Below, one piece after another: positions 1 to 5,922 of a stretch of DNA of 19,345 nt. Where the stretch lies: positions 1 through 19,345 of the forward strand of contig CABUQW010000035.1 of NCBI GenBank assembly GCA_902493895.1. Direction: 5' to 3'. Both the position numbers and the translations under genes were made by a program. Position 1 is the first letter of the stretch, and every line of letters starts with the position of its first letter. The notes under the pieces were generated by a model. It was not told the origin of the DNA, searched no databases, and worked only from the letters and a program-made list of their open reading frames with translations. Origin of the DNA: an uncultured Collinsella sp. Lineage in GTDB: Bacteria; Actinomycetota; Coriobacteriia; Coriobacteriales; Coriobacteriaceae.

Positions 1-64
1 CGGTCGGCCCCATGCCGTCCTCCGTCGCCAGGAGGAAGAGCTCGACCTTCTCCCTGCTGTACAT
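1..64 (-). CDS. IS3-family OrfA-like transposase, N-terminal 21 residues only
   Basis: Reading starts at ATG 64-62 and runs off the window: MYSREKVELFLLATEDGMGP and onwards. A clear GGAGG lies five bases upstream of the ATG. The opening MYSREK followed by a short helix resembles the start of IS150-type OrfA proteins, whose first part is a helix-turn-helix that binds the IS ends. Only 21 codons are visible, so catalytic residues and the OrfA/OrfB frameshift cannot be judged. The call depends as much on the IS-like terminus just upstream as on the protein itself. Confidence 0.5.
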   Translation of the reverse strand, partial: MYSREKVELFLLATEDGMGPT

Positions 65-111
65 GCGAACCTCCAGTCCGGACCGCCCCGCGGTCCAACT
101 TTCTGTCCGCA
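1..111 (-). mobile_element. Left end of an IS3-like (IS150-group) insertion sequence, cut by the window edge
   Basis: The outer end appears to lie at about 111. Read on the minus strand, positions 111-93 give TGCGGACAGAAAGTTGGAC, which resembles IS150-group terminal repeats in starting with TG and carrying AAAGTTGGAC. It is followed by a 7-bp hairpin (80-86 with 90-96) and then by the Shine-Dalgarno and start codon of a transposase-like ORF. A hairpin between the IS end and the transposase start is common in insertion sequences and limits read-through from outside. The right end and any target duplication lie outside the window, so family assignment rests on recall of the terminus and the first residues only. 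Confidence 0.55.
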
Positions 112-171
112 CCCCCTTTGGCCCCTATTCTGCCGCAAACAGGAACTATTCCACCGCAAGTTATAAAAGGG

Positions 172-1362
172 TCATGAGGAGCGCGTTTTGCCGAAGGCCT
201 TAAGCACCGCCGTCACGGGACCAGGCTGGAAACGTCGGCGCACATCGTCGAGACGCTCGGGAATATCGATGTGCTGCGGGCAGTGCCGCGCGCATTTGCC
301 GCATTTGACGCAATTGCTCACCAACTTGGGCTCGCTTGTGCGCACCGCGCTCGCCGTAAAGTATTGAGACAGCCCCGTAAACCAGCTGTGCGCATAGCTT
401 GCGTTGTAGGCGGCAAAACATCCAGGGATATTGATGCCTTTAGGGCACGGCATGCAATAGCCGCATCCCGTGCAGGGCACACGGTTCGATTTCTCAAACT
501 CCATCAACACGCGCGCAATCGTGTCGAGCTGGTTGGCCGTCATCGAATTCGGCAACGCGAGGTCTGCCAGTGACGAATTCTCGTCCACCTGCGCGGTATC
601 GGTCATACCCGAAAGCAACATGGTCACCTGGGGATGATTCCACACCCACGAGAGCCCCCAAGCGGCAGGCATATGCAAATGCCGATCGCATGCACCATCG
701 AGAACAGCGCGCGCCCGCGGAGGCAATTTGCCTGCCAAGCGTCCGCCCAAAAGCGGCTCCATCACAAACACCGCGAGACCTCGCTCGGCGGCGGCCATGA
801 GCCCCGCCGTTCCCGCCTGATATCGTTCTCCAGCGTAGTTGTACTGGATCTGGCAAAAGTCCCACTCATACGCATCGAGCATCGTAAGGAAGTCCGCCGC
901 GCTGCCGTGGTACGAAAAGCCTATCTGACGAATACGCCCTGCAGCCTTTTGCTGCGCGATCCAGTCCTCGATGCCCAACGCCACCACACGTTCCCACTGG
1001 GCGGGCGAGGTAATGTTGTGCATGAGGTAATAGTCGATATGGTCAGTCCGTAGGCGGCGCAGTTGCTCGTCGAAGAACCGGTCGAAATCCTCCGCGCATT
1101 TGCACGAAGCATGCGGCAGCTTGGTTGCGAGCAAAACCTGGTCGCGCAAGCCCAGGCGCTCAAGCGACGCACCCACGCACGCCTCGTTGCCGGGATAGAG
1201 ATAGGCCGTGTCCAGGTAGTTAATCCCCTGCTCCACCGCACGGGAAATGATGGCATCGGCTGTCTTCGCATCCGGACGTCCCGGCGCACCGGGAAACCTC
1301 ATGCAGCCCAGACCCAGAGCGGATATTCGGTTACCACTTTTAGGGTCAACGCGGTATTGCAC
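172..1362 (-). CDS. Aldo/keto reductase with C-terminal 2x[4Fe-4S] ferredoxin domain
   Basis: A 396-residue protein. Residues 1-290 form an aldo/keto reductase barrel, with the catalytic tetrad recognisable as D51 and Y54 (in LDTAYLYPGNE), K81 (LLATKLP) and H115 (YLMHN). The C-terminal part carries two ferredoxin-like cysteine sets, C297/C300/C303/C306 and C351/C354/C357/C361, each followed by proline, as expected for two [4Fe-4S] clusters. This fused architecture is widespread in anaerobes. The substrate is unknown, and electrons may come from or go to ferredoxin as well as NAD(P)H. The start is GTG at 1362, chosen for the strong purine-rich GGGAGGGGAGG just upstream. Cytosolic by sequence. 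It stands alone, with an IS end downstream and a decayed gene divergent upstream. No terminator is obvious after the stop codon. Confidence 0.88.
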   Translation of the reverse strand: MQYRVDPKSGNRISALGLGCMRFPGAPGRPDAKTADAIISRAVEQGINYLDTAYLYPGNEACVGASLERLGLRDQVLLATKLPHASCKCAEDFDRFFDEQLRRLRTDHIDYYLMHNITSPAQWERVVALGIEDWIAQQKAAGRIRQIGFSYHGSAADFLTMLDAYEWDFCQIQYNYAGERYQAGTAGLMAAAERGLAVFVMEPLLGGRLAGKLPPRARAVLDGACDRHLHMPAAWGLSWVWNHPQVTMLLSGMTDTAQVDENSSLADLALPNSMTANQLDTIARVLMEFEKSNRVPCTGCGYCMPCPKGINIPGCFAAYNASYAHSWFTGLSQYFTASAVRTSEPKLVSNCVKCGKCARHCPQHIDIPERLDDVRRRFQPGPVTAVLKAFGKTRSS

Positions 1363-1512
1363 GGCCCCTCCCCTCCCATCGAAGCCCTGACAAGGCGAAA
1401 CAAACCCGTCACGTCATCGAAACACATCGGAATCGCAATTGAGAACGTATCGTAACGCAGCAGAAATCGAGCCGTCACGGCACCGCTTTAACATCAGCAA
1501 AAAGCCCGATGA

Positions 1513-1719
1513 AAGGAGCCGGGCATCACCACGTGCGAGGACGCCTACCCCTACCCCGGCGAGCAATACATCCTCTCGGTCGACCGCTATCAGATCGAAG
1601 TCATGGACCATCTGGACGAGCTTCCCGCCACGGGTGCCGTCATCTTCTGCACCTTCCCCAAGGTCCGCGATGGCGTCGGATACCCCGCCCGCGTTTTTGC
1701 CATCTGCCCCACGGCATAA
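1513..1719 (+). pseudogene. C-terminal remnant of a cyclase-family (kynurenine formamidase-like) gene
   Basis: This frame is open for 68 codons up to TAA 1717-1719 and reads like a real protein tail, with segments such as VDRYQIEVMDHLDELPATGA and FPKVRDGVGYPARVFAI. Metal-dependent cyclase/formamidase proteins usually end in a similar way (a hydrophobic strand, an NLDELP-like turn, then a GSPARVFA-like strand). The N-terminal two thirds, including the HxGTHxDxPxH metal site, is absent. The frame is closed upstream by TGA at 1510-1512 and has no start codon with a usable SD. The region just before it does not translate into cyclase-like sequence in any frame I checked. I therefore read it as a deletion remnant. 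Confidence 0.55.
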
Positions 1720-1780
1720 GTTCCCATGCGTTTGTTCTTCTAAATTCAGCCTCCGGTGCACGCTACACGCCCCAGCGGCA

Positions 1781-1786
1781 TACAAT
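1781..1786 (+). promoter_or_regulatory. Putative -10 box (TACAAT) for the ketopantoate reductase gene
   Basis: TACAAT is preceded by GGCA and lies 55 bp before the chosen start codon. No good -35 is seen 16-18 bp upstream. The same hexamer recurs before the genes at 6925 and 11535. If real, transcription would begin near 1793, at the foot of the hairpin annotated next. Confidence 0.35.
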
Positions 1787-1791
1787 CCATC

Positions 1792-1818
1792 AGGCGCCCC
1801 GCACGCGGGCGCCTTTTT
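1792..1818 (+). terminator. Terminator-shaped hairpin in the leader of the ketopantoate reductase gene
   Basis: An 8-bp stem (1792-1799 AGGCGCCC with 1807-1814 GGGCGCCT), a 7-nt loop and five Ts at 1814-1818. The Shine-Dalgarno GAGGAG (1821-1826) follows almost at once. It may end transcription from the decayed gene upstream. Given the -10 candidate at 1781, it may instead be a hairpin at the very 5' end of the downstream mRNA. Confidence 0.6.
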
Positions 1819-1835
1819 GTGAGGAGATGATTCAC

Positions 1836-2750
1836 ATGCAGATCAACAAGGTCGCCTTTATCGGCAAGGGCGGCGTCGGCCTGCTCTACGGCAGCATGAT
1901 TGCCAAGGCCCTCGGCAACGACGCCGTCGAATACGTCATGGACGACGCTCGCTTTGAGCGCCATGCGAACGACGCGCTCACCGTCAACGGCAAGCCCTGC
2001 GATCTCACGTCCGTCCGCGCCAGCGAGGCGACACCCGCCGATCTGGTCATCCTGACGGTCAAGACCACCGGTCTCGACCAAGCACTCAAGACTATGGAGC
2101 GTGTCGTGGGACCCAACACGCTCATCGCCTCGCTGTGCAACGGCATTACGAGCGAGCAAAAGATTGCCGAACGCTTTGGCTGGGAGCATACCGTTCTTGG
2201 TATCTGCCAGGGCATGGACGCCGTGTTCCTCAACGGCGCGCTCACCTTTACCAATGCGGGCGAGATTCGCTTTGGCGCGGCAGCGGGCACCGACCCCGCG
2301 ACTGTCGCCGCTATCGACGAGCTCTATACGCGCTGCGGCATCGCCCATACCGTCGAGGACGACATCGCCCACCGCATGTGGGCCAAACTCATGCTCAACG
2401 ACGGCATCAACCAGACCTGCATGGCCTACGGCGGGACCTACGGAAGCGCCACGGAGCCGGGCTCCGAGCAGCGCCGCTGTTTTGTCTCCGCCATGCGCGA
2501 GACGCTTGCGGTTGCCAACGCCGAGGGCGTTGAGCTGACCGAGGCAGACCTAACGCAAATGGTGCACCTCATCGAGGGAATCGACCCCGCCGGTATGCCC
2601 TCGATGGCGCAGGACCGCATCGCACAACGAAAAACCGAAGTCGAGGAGTTCGCGGGCACCATTTGCCGCCTGGCCGCCAAACACGATATCCAAGTGCCGC
2701 AAAACGATTGGCTCTACCAGAGGATTCGCGAAATAGAAGGCAGCTGGTAG
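1836..2750 (+). CDS. Ketopantoate reductase family protein (ApbA/PanE type)
   Basis: A 304-residue protein, the usual family length. An N-terminal Rossmann domain starts with a dinucleotide-binding GKGGVG (10-15). The C-terminal helical domain has the catalytic lysine in HRMWAKLMLNDGINQT (K184, with N188 and N192) and an acidic residue in KTEVEEFAG (E268 or E270). The CNG motif at 101-103 matches the substrate-binding asparagine of PanE. Family members reduce 2-dehydropantoate to pantoate with NADPH, on the way to coenzyme A, but many paralogues act on other 2-oxo acids. No other pantothenate gene is nearby, so I withhold the panE symbol. ATG 1836 is preferred over the in-frame ATG at 1827 because GAGGAG (1821-1826) is correctly spaced only for the former. 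A strong terminator follows. Confidence 0.85.
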   Translation: MQINKVAFIGKGGVGLLYGSMIAKALGNDAVEYVMDDARFERHANDALTVNGKPCDLTSVRASEATPADLVILTVKTTGLDQALKTMERVVGPNTLIASLCNGITSEQKIAERFGWEHTVLGICQGMDAVFLNGALTFTNAGEIRFGAAAGTDPATVAAIDELYTRCGIAHTVEDDIAHRMWAKLMLNDGINQTCMAYGGTYGSATEPGSEQRRCFVSAMRETLAVANAEGVELTEADLTQMVHLIEGIDPAGMPSMAQDRIAQRKTEVEEFAGTICRLAAKHDIQVPQNDWLYQRIREIEGSW

Positions 2751-2785
2751 TGCTCGGCATACTGCAGCCAACAGATCCAATGGTA

Positions 2786-2828
2786 AAGCCGCCGCAAGGG
2801 GCACTCCCCTCGCGGCGGCTTCCTTTTT
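2786..2828 (+). terminator. Rho-independent terminator after the ketopantoate reductase gene
   Basis: A long stem: AAGCCGCCGC (2786-2795) pairs with GCGGCGGCTT (2812-2821). After one mismatch the inner AGGGG/CCCCT also pairs. It is followed by CCTTTTT. It sits 35 bp past the stop codon. Confidence 0.85.
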
Positions 2829-2859
2829 CATCTTTGACCAAAAATCAGCTTCACAACGG

Positions 2860-3066
2860 TTAGAGCTGCGACTCCGACGCCTGGCCCTCATCGTCGCGAC
2901 AAAGGGCTACACCCGCACTTCCCAGCAGCGTGGCCGCGATCAGCGCGCCGACCACGATAGGAGCAGCCCCGCATGTCCCCTGCATGCCCGCGACGAGCGC
3001 GGCCGTGGGACCAAGGCAGCCAAGCATCAACGCGACGGCGGCAACGGCAATATCTCGAGCATTCAC
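2860..3066 (-). CDS. Small membrane protein of unknown function
   Basis: A 68-residue protein that I do not recognise. It has two hydrophobic stretches, about residues 6-27 (IAVAAVALMLGCLGPTAALV) and 35-55 (APIVVGALIAATLLGSAGVA), separated by a short Gly/Cys-containing loop, and ends in a polar acidic tail (RDDEGQASESQL). This suggests a two-helix hairpin in the membrane. The start is GTG at 3066; a TTGGAGGAAG Shine-Dalgarno about ten bases upstream supports both the gene and the start. It follows the secreted-protein gene on the same strand after about 190 bp and is convergent with the ketopantoate reductase gene. No function should be inferred from position. Confidence 0.65.
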   Translation of the reverse strand: MNARDIAVAAVALMLGCLGPTAALVAGMQGTCGAAPIVVGALIAATLLGSAGVALCRDDEGQASESQL

Positions 3067-3252
3067 AAGACCACTTCCTCCAAGAGAAAGACCTTATTTC
3101 TCAAGAACCAGTGTGCCCCGCATCCATACGCCCAGCGTACCGCCACGGTAAGGGCTCTGTTAACTCAAACGCATACATAGAACGGACGTCCTTACGTTGC
3201 CGTAAAGCTCGGTAAAGACGCCCGTCCGCCAAATATCCGTGATGCAGAAAAA

Positions 3253-4026
3253 TTACCAACCGGTGTAGTAATCGGTGGTTCCGGCAGCGCAGCCGGAGTC
3301 ATAGACCTTGCAATCACCCTTGGAGCCCGTAAAGGTCGAGCCCTGGGCCATATCGCCCGCGGCAACAACGTAATAGCCGTCGGAATCGCGCCAGAAGCCC
3401 TCAGAATCCTGAGTCCATTCGCCCGTGCGATAGTGATAAAGCACATTGCTGCTGTAATAGGTCTCGCGGCGTCCGTTGTAGTTATTGACACCCGCAGAGC
3501 GCGTCAGGCCCGATCCGTTCGCGTAGGACGCGGCAGACGCATAGGACGGAGTGTAACCGGCGTTGTAGTACGAAGCCTGGGCGGCCTCGGCAGCCTCCGC
3601 CTCGGCGGCAGCCTCGAGCGCTTCGCGCTTGGCATCCTCAAGCGCAGTGCGCAGCTCATCGAGCTCGGTCGACTTGGCGTCGACCTCCCCCATCGTCAAC
3701 AGGTTACCCGCACCGTCGATGCAACCCTGCAACACAGCGCGCTCGTCATCGGTGGCATAGTCACCGTACATGTTCATGATGATCTGAGCGCGCATCTCCA
3801 GGGAATCACGCTTGGCCTCCATCGAGGCGTTCCACTCCTGCATAGAGCCATAACCGTCGCTGCGGTAGTCGACGGGCTGCACCAGCGTCGCTTCGGACGG
3901 CGTAGGTCCAACCGTATCGGATAGTGTTGCCGCGTGGGCATCAGTTGCGCCGGCGCCCGCCAAAAGTGCCACGGTCAGAGCGGCAGAAAGGGCGGCGGCT
4001 TTCGGTTTTCGCGAATCGATCCTCAT
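3253..4026 (-). CDS. Secreted protein of unknown function with coiled-coil and Tyr/Gly-rich C-terminal domain
   Basis: A 257-residue protein. Residues 1-32 are a Sec signal peptide: basic N-terminus (MRIDSRKPK), hydrophobic core (ALTVALLAGAGA), likely cleavage after AHA at 32. Residues about 60-115 look helical. Residues 118-150 form an Ala/Glu-rich probable coiled coil (ELDELRTALEDAKREALEAA). Residues 153-180 are a Tyr/Ser/Ala/Gly linker. The last 70 residues are aromatic-rich (ETYYSSNVLYHYRTGEW, then GYYVVAAGD, then CKVYDSGCAAGTTDYYTGW) and contain C239 and C246, which could form a disulfide. I recall this ending in other Coriobacteriia exported proteins but cannot name the domain. The start is ATG 4026, just before the signal peptide and with GGAGG 11 bases upstream. 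A longer in-frame reading would run through the terminator at 4238-4278 and is rejected. It probably acts at or outside the cell surface. Confidence 0.75.
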   Translation of the reverse strand: MRIDSRKPKAAALSAALTVALLAGAGATDAHAATLSDTVGPTPSEATLVQPVDYRSDGYGSMQEWNASMEAKRDSLEMRAQIIMNMYGDYATDDERAVLQGCIDGAGNLLTMGEVDAKSTELDELRTALEDAKREALEAAAEAEAAEAAQASYYNAGYTPSYASAASYANGSGLTRSAGVNNYNGRRETYYSSNVLYHYRTGEWTQDSEGFWRDSDGYYVVAAGDMAQGSTFTGSKGDCKVYDSGCAAGTTDYYTGW

Positions 4027-4237
4027 GTAGCTGGAAACCTCCGTAGTGCGTTTTTGCTGCGTTTGAGCTGCGTGTGATTCGATCGCGCTGCATAGTACCC
4101 CGAGCAAATCGCGACCTGCGGTTTTACTCAAAAGGCGCACGTCAATTGCGTAAAACTCACATCCTCTCAACAGGAGTTTTCCACAACTCGAATGCATAAA
4201 GCGTGTCAAAAACCCTGTTTTTGCACCCGCTCTATGC
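4027..4237 (-). other. Upstream region of the secreted-protein gene, no further gene seen
   Basis: Together with the terminator at 4238-4278 this makes about 310 bp between two minus-strand genes. I see no coding signal on either strand. It should hold the promoter of the secreted-protein gene, but no -35/-10 pair is convincing; TACTAT near 4095 is the best -10 and lacks a -35. A small A/T hairpin (AAAAAC/GTTTTT, around 4208-4222) lies beside the terminator. Confidence 0.5.
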
Positions 4238-4278
4238 AAAAAAGGCGCCTGTGCAACCATTGTTCGCACAGGCGCCTT
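4238..4278 (-). terminator. Rho-independent terminator of metY
   Basis: A perfect 13-bp stem, 4242-4254 (AAGGCGCCTGTGC) with 4266-4278, and an 11-nt loop. On the minus strand it is followed by a run of Ts (4243-4238). It lies about 60 bp past the metY stop and separates metY from the secreted-protein gene. Confidence 0.88.
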
Positions 4279-4338
4279 GAGCAGGCATTTTATGCAGTTA
4301 TACCTATCGAGTCGCAAGGGGTCTTTGCACAAGTCGCC

Positions 4339-5649
4339 TTACTCGTCCAGCGCGGTGAAGGCCTGCTTCAGATCCCAAATGATATCCTCGGCGTTCTCGG
4401 TACCGATGGAAAGACGGATCGTGGAGGGCGTGATGTTCTGCTCGGCGAGCTCCTCGGCAGAGAGCTGGGAGTGCGTGGTGGTAGCCGGGTGCACGACGAG
4501 CGACTTGACGTCGGCCACGTTGGCGAGCAGCGAGAACACCTGCAGATGATCGATGAACTTCCAGGCCGCCTCCTGGCCACCCTTAATCTCAAAGGTAAAG
4601 ATCGAGGCACCGCCGTTGGGGAAGTACTTCTGATAGAGCTCGTGATCGGGGTGCTCAGACAGGCTCGGGTGGTTCACCTTGGCGACATGGCTGTCACCAG
4701 CCAGGAACTCAACGACCTTCTTGGTGTTCTCGACATGACGGTCAACGCGCAGCGACAGAGTCTCGGTGCCCTGGAGCAGGATCCAGGCGTTGAACGGGCT
4801 GATGCAGGCGCCCTCGTCACGCAGCAAGATGGCGCGGACATAGGTTGCGAAGGCGGCGGGACCGGCAGCCTCGGCAAACGAGACGCCATGGTAGGAGGGG
4901 TTGGGCTCGGCGATCTGCGCATACTTGCCGCTCGCCTTCCAATCGAAGTTACCGCCGTCGACGATCACACCGCCCAGCGAGGTGCCGTGGCCGCCGATGA
5001 ACTTGGTTGCGGAGTGAACGACGATGTTGGCACCATGCTCCAGCGGACGGAACAGATACGGGGTGCCGAAGGTGTTGTCGACGACAACCGGCAGACCGTG
5101 CTTCTTGGCGATCTCGGAGATGGCGTCGATGTTGGGGATGTCGGAGTTGGGGTTGCCGAGCGTCTCGAGATAGATGACCGTGGTGTTGTCCCTGATGGCA
5201 CCCTCAACCTCTTCCAGGTTATGGGCATCGACGAAGGTGGTCTCGACGCCAAACTGGGAGAGCGTATGCTCCAGCAGGTTGTAGGAGCCACCGTAGATGG
5301 TCTTTTGAGCCACCACGTGGTCACCGGCCTGGGCAAGAGCCTGCAGGGTATAGGTGATGGCAGCAGCACCGGAGGCGACGGCAAGACCTGCCACACCACC
5401 CTCGAGTGCGGCGATACGGTCCTCGAAGACGCCCTGGGTGGAGTTGGTCAGACGGCCGTAGATGTTACCGGCGTCGGCAAGACCAAAGCGGTCGGCGGCG
5501 TGCTGGGAGTTGCGGAACACATAGCTCGTGGTCTGGTAGATAGGCACGGCGCGGGAGTCGGATGCGGGATCGGCGTTCTCCTGGCCAACGTGAAGCTGCA
5601 GGGTATCGAAACCAAAGGTGTGCTCGGGGTTGTTGATGAACTGGCTCAT
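4339..5649 (-). CDS. metY: O-acetylhomoserine aminocarboxypropyltransferase (sulfhydrylase)
   Basis: A 436-residue, full-length member of the Cys/Met-metabolism PLP enzyme family. It condenses O-acetylhomoserine with sulfide (or methanethiol) to give homocysteine (or methionine) plus acetate, in the cytosol. Visible features are the PLP lysine K216 in VVHSATKFIGGHGTSLGG, the cofactor aspartate D191 in VVVDNTFGTP, and the phosphate-contacting YGR at 64-66 (NIYGRLTNST) used by the neighbouring subunit. The internal insertions and length fit the MetY branch better than cystathionine gamma-synthase or beta-lyase. An AAGGAG Shine-Dalgarno lies a few bases before ATG 5649. The gene is transcribed alone from the promoter at 5834-5862 through a leader of about 175 nt that encodes a short peptide. 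The divergent LysR gene is the likely regulator. Confidence 0.92.
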   Translation of the reverse strand: MSQFINNPEHTFGFDTLQLHVGQENADPASDSRAVPIYQTTSYVFRNSQHAADRFGLADAGNIYGRLTNSTQGVFEDRIAALEGGVAGLAVASGAAAITYTLQALAQAGDHVVAQKTIYGGSYNLLEHTLSQFGVETTFVDAHNLEEVEGAIRDNTTVIYLETLGNPNSDIPNIDAISEIAKKHGLPVVVDNTFGTPYLFRPLEHGANIVVHSATKFIGGHGTSLGGVIVDGGNFDWKASGKYAQIAEPNPSYHGVSFAEAAGPAAFATYVRAILLRDEGACISPFNAWILLQGTETLSLRVDRHVENTKKVVEFLAGDSHVAKVNHPSLSEHPDHELYQKYFPNGGASIFTFEIKGGQEAAWKFIDHLQVFSLLANVADVKSLVVHPATTTHSQLSAEELAEQNITPSTIRLSIGTENAEDIIWDLKQAFTALDE

Positions 5650-5711
5650 GATGATCTCCTTGATCGAACAAAAGTAAATAAATTAGAGAGAAGTAAGTCG
5701 CTGTCTCCTGA

Positions 5712-5765
5712 TCACGCCGACGGGCGCAAACAGGAGCCCGGCATTCGTCTTGGTAAGCAATTCAT
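5712..5765 (-). CDS. Leader-peptide upstream ORF of metY (17 residues)
   Basis: A complete short ORF in the metY leader encoding MNCLPRRMPGSCLRPSA. Its ATG (5765-5763) is preceded by AAAGGAGG at ideal spacing, one of the best Shine-Dalgarno sequences in the window. It ends in TGA 62 bp before the metY start. Two of 17 residues are Cys (codons 3 and 12), and TTA (codon 4) and AGA (codon 6) should be rare in this GC-rich genome. Codons 10-12 contain CTCCTG, which can pair with CAGGAG at 5710-5705, with the uORF's own SD region, or with the metY SD. This layout suggests translation-dependent control of metY by Cys or Met supply. Cysteine-responsive leader ORFs are known in mycobacteria; equivalence here is inference. 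Confidence 0.6.
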   Translation of the reverse strand: MNCLPRRMPGSCLRPSA

Positions 5766-5833
5766 ATGCGGGCCTCCTTTCGCATCCCGGTTCCGTGGTT
5801 GGCTTAATTACCTACCGCCTTTGTGTGTTTTGA

Positions 5834-5862
5834 ATAGTACGAGCATTGTTTCCCTCGGTCAA
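5834..5862 (-). promoter_or_regulatory. metY promoter
   Basis: On the minus strand TTGACC (5862-5857) and TACTAT (5839-5834) are separated by exactly 17 bp, a near-consensus housekeeping sigma promoter. Transcription should start near 5827, giving a leader of about 175 nt. Confidence 0.75.
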
Positions 5863-5884
5863 TCACTTAAAAGCGCTAACCTGT

Positions 5885-5901
5885 TATCGGTTTTGTAGAT
5901 A
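5885..5901. promoter_or_regulatory. Putative LysR-type operator (T-N11-A dyad)
   Basis: TATC (5885-5888) and GATA (5898-5901) form a dyad around 9 bp and fit the T-N11-A rule of LysR-type regulators. The centre (5893) is about 66 bp upstream of the inferred metY start, the classic position for activation, and it ends 21 bp before the LysR start codon, so it could also serve autoregulation. Confidence 0.4.
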
Positions 5902-5922
5902 GCAATCGAAAGGATGGCGTCG

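Noticed and set aside
1509..1835. N-terminal extension of the ketopantoate reductase family protein
   Set aside because: It would pass through the terminator-like hairpin and the cyclase remnant in another frame. The dinucleotide-binding domain starts at 1836 behind a proper SD.
3183..3230. Hairpin after the secreted-protein gene as a terminator
   Set aside because: Only CGGACG/CGTCCG pairs cleanly, the rest needs bulges, and no T run follows on the minus strand.
5650..5830. SAM riboswitch or T-box in the metY leader
   Set aside because: I could not find the core of SAM-I (kink-turn and pseudoknot elements) or a T-box sequence with an antiterminator and U-rich terminator. The visible signals are an SD-led ORF and SD/anti-SD pairings.
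4192..5898. 568-codon open frame on the plus strand across metY
   Set aside because: It is antisense to metY and runs through the metY terminator, leader and promoter. The translation is Gly/Val/Asp-rich, typical of shadow frames.
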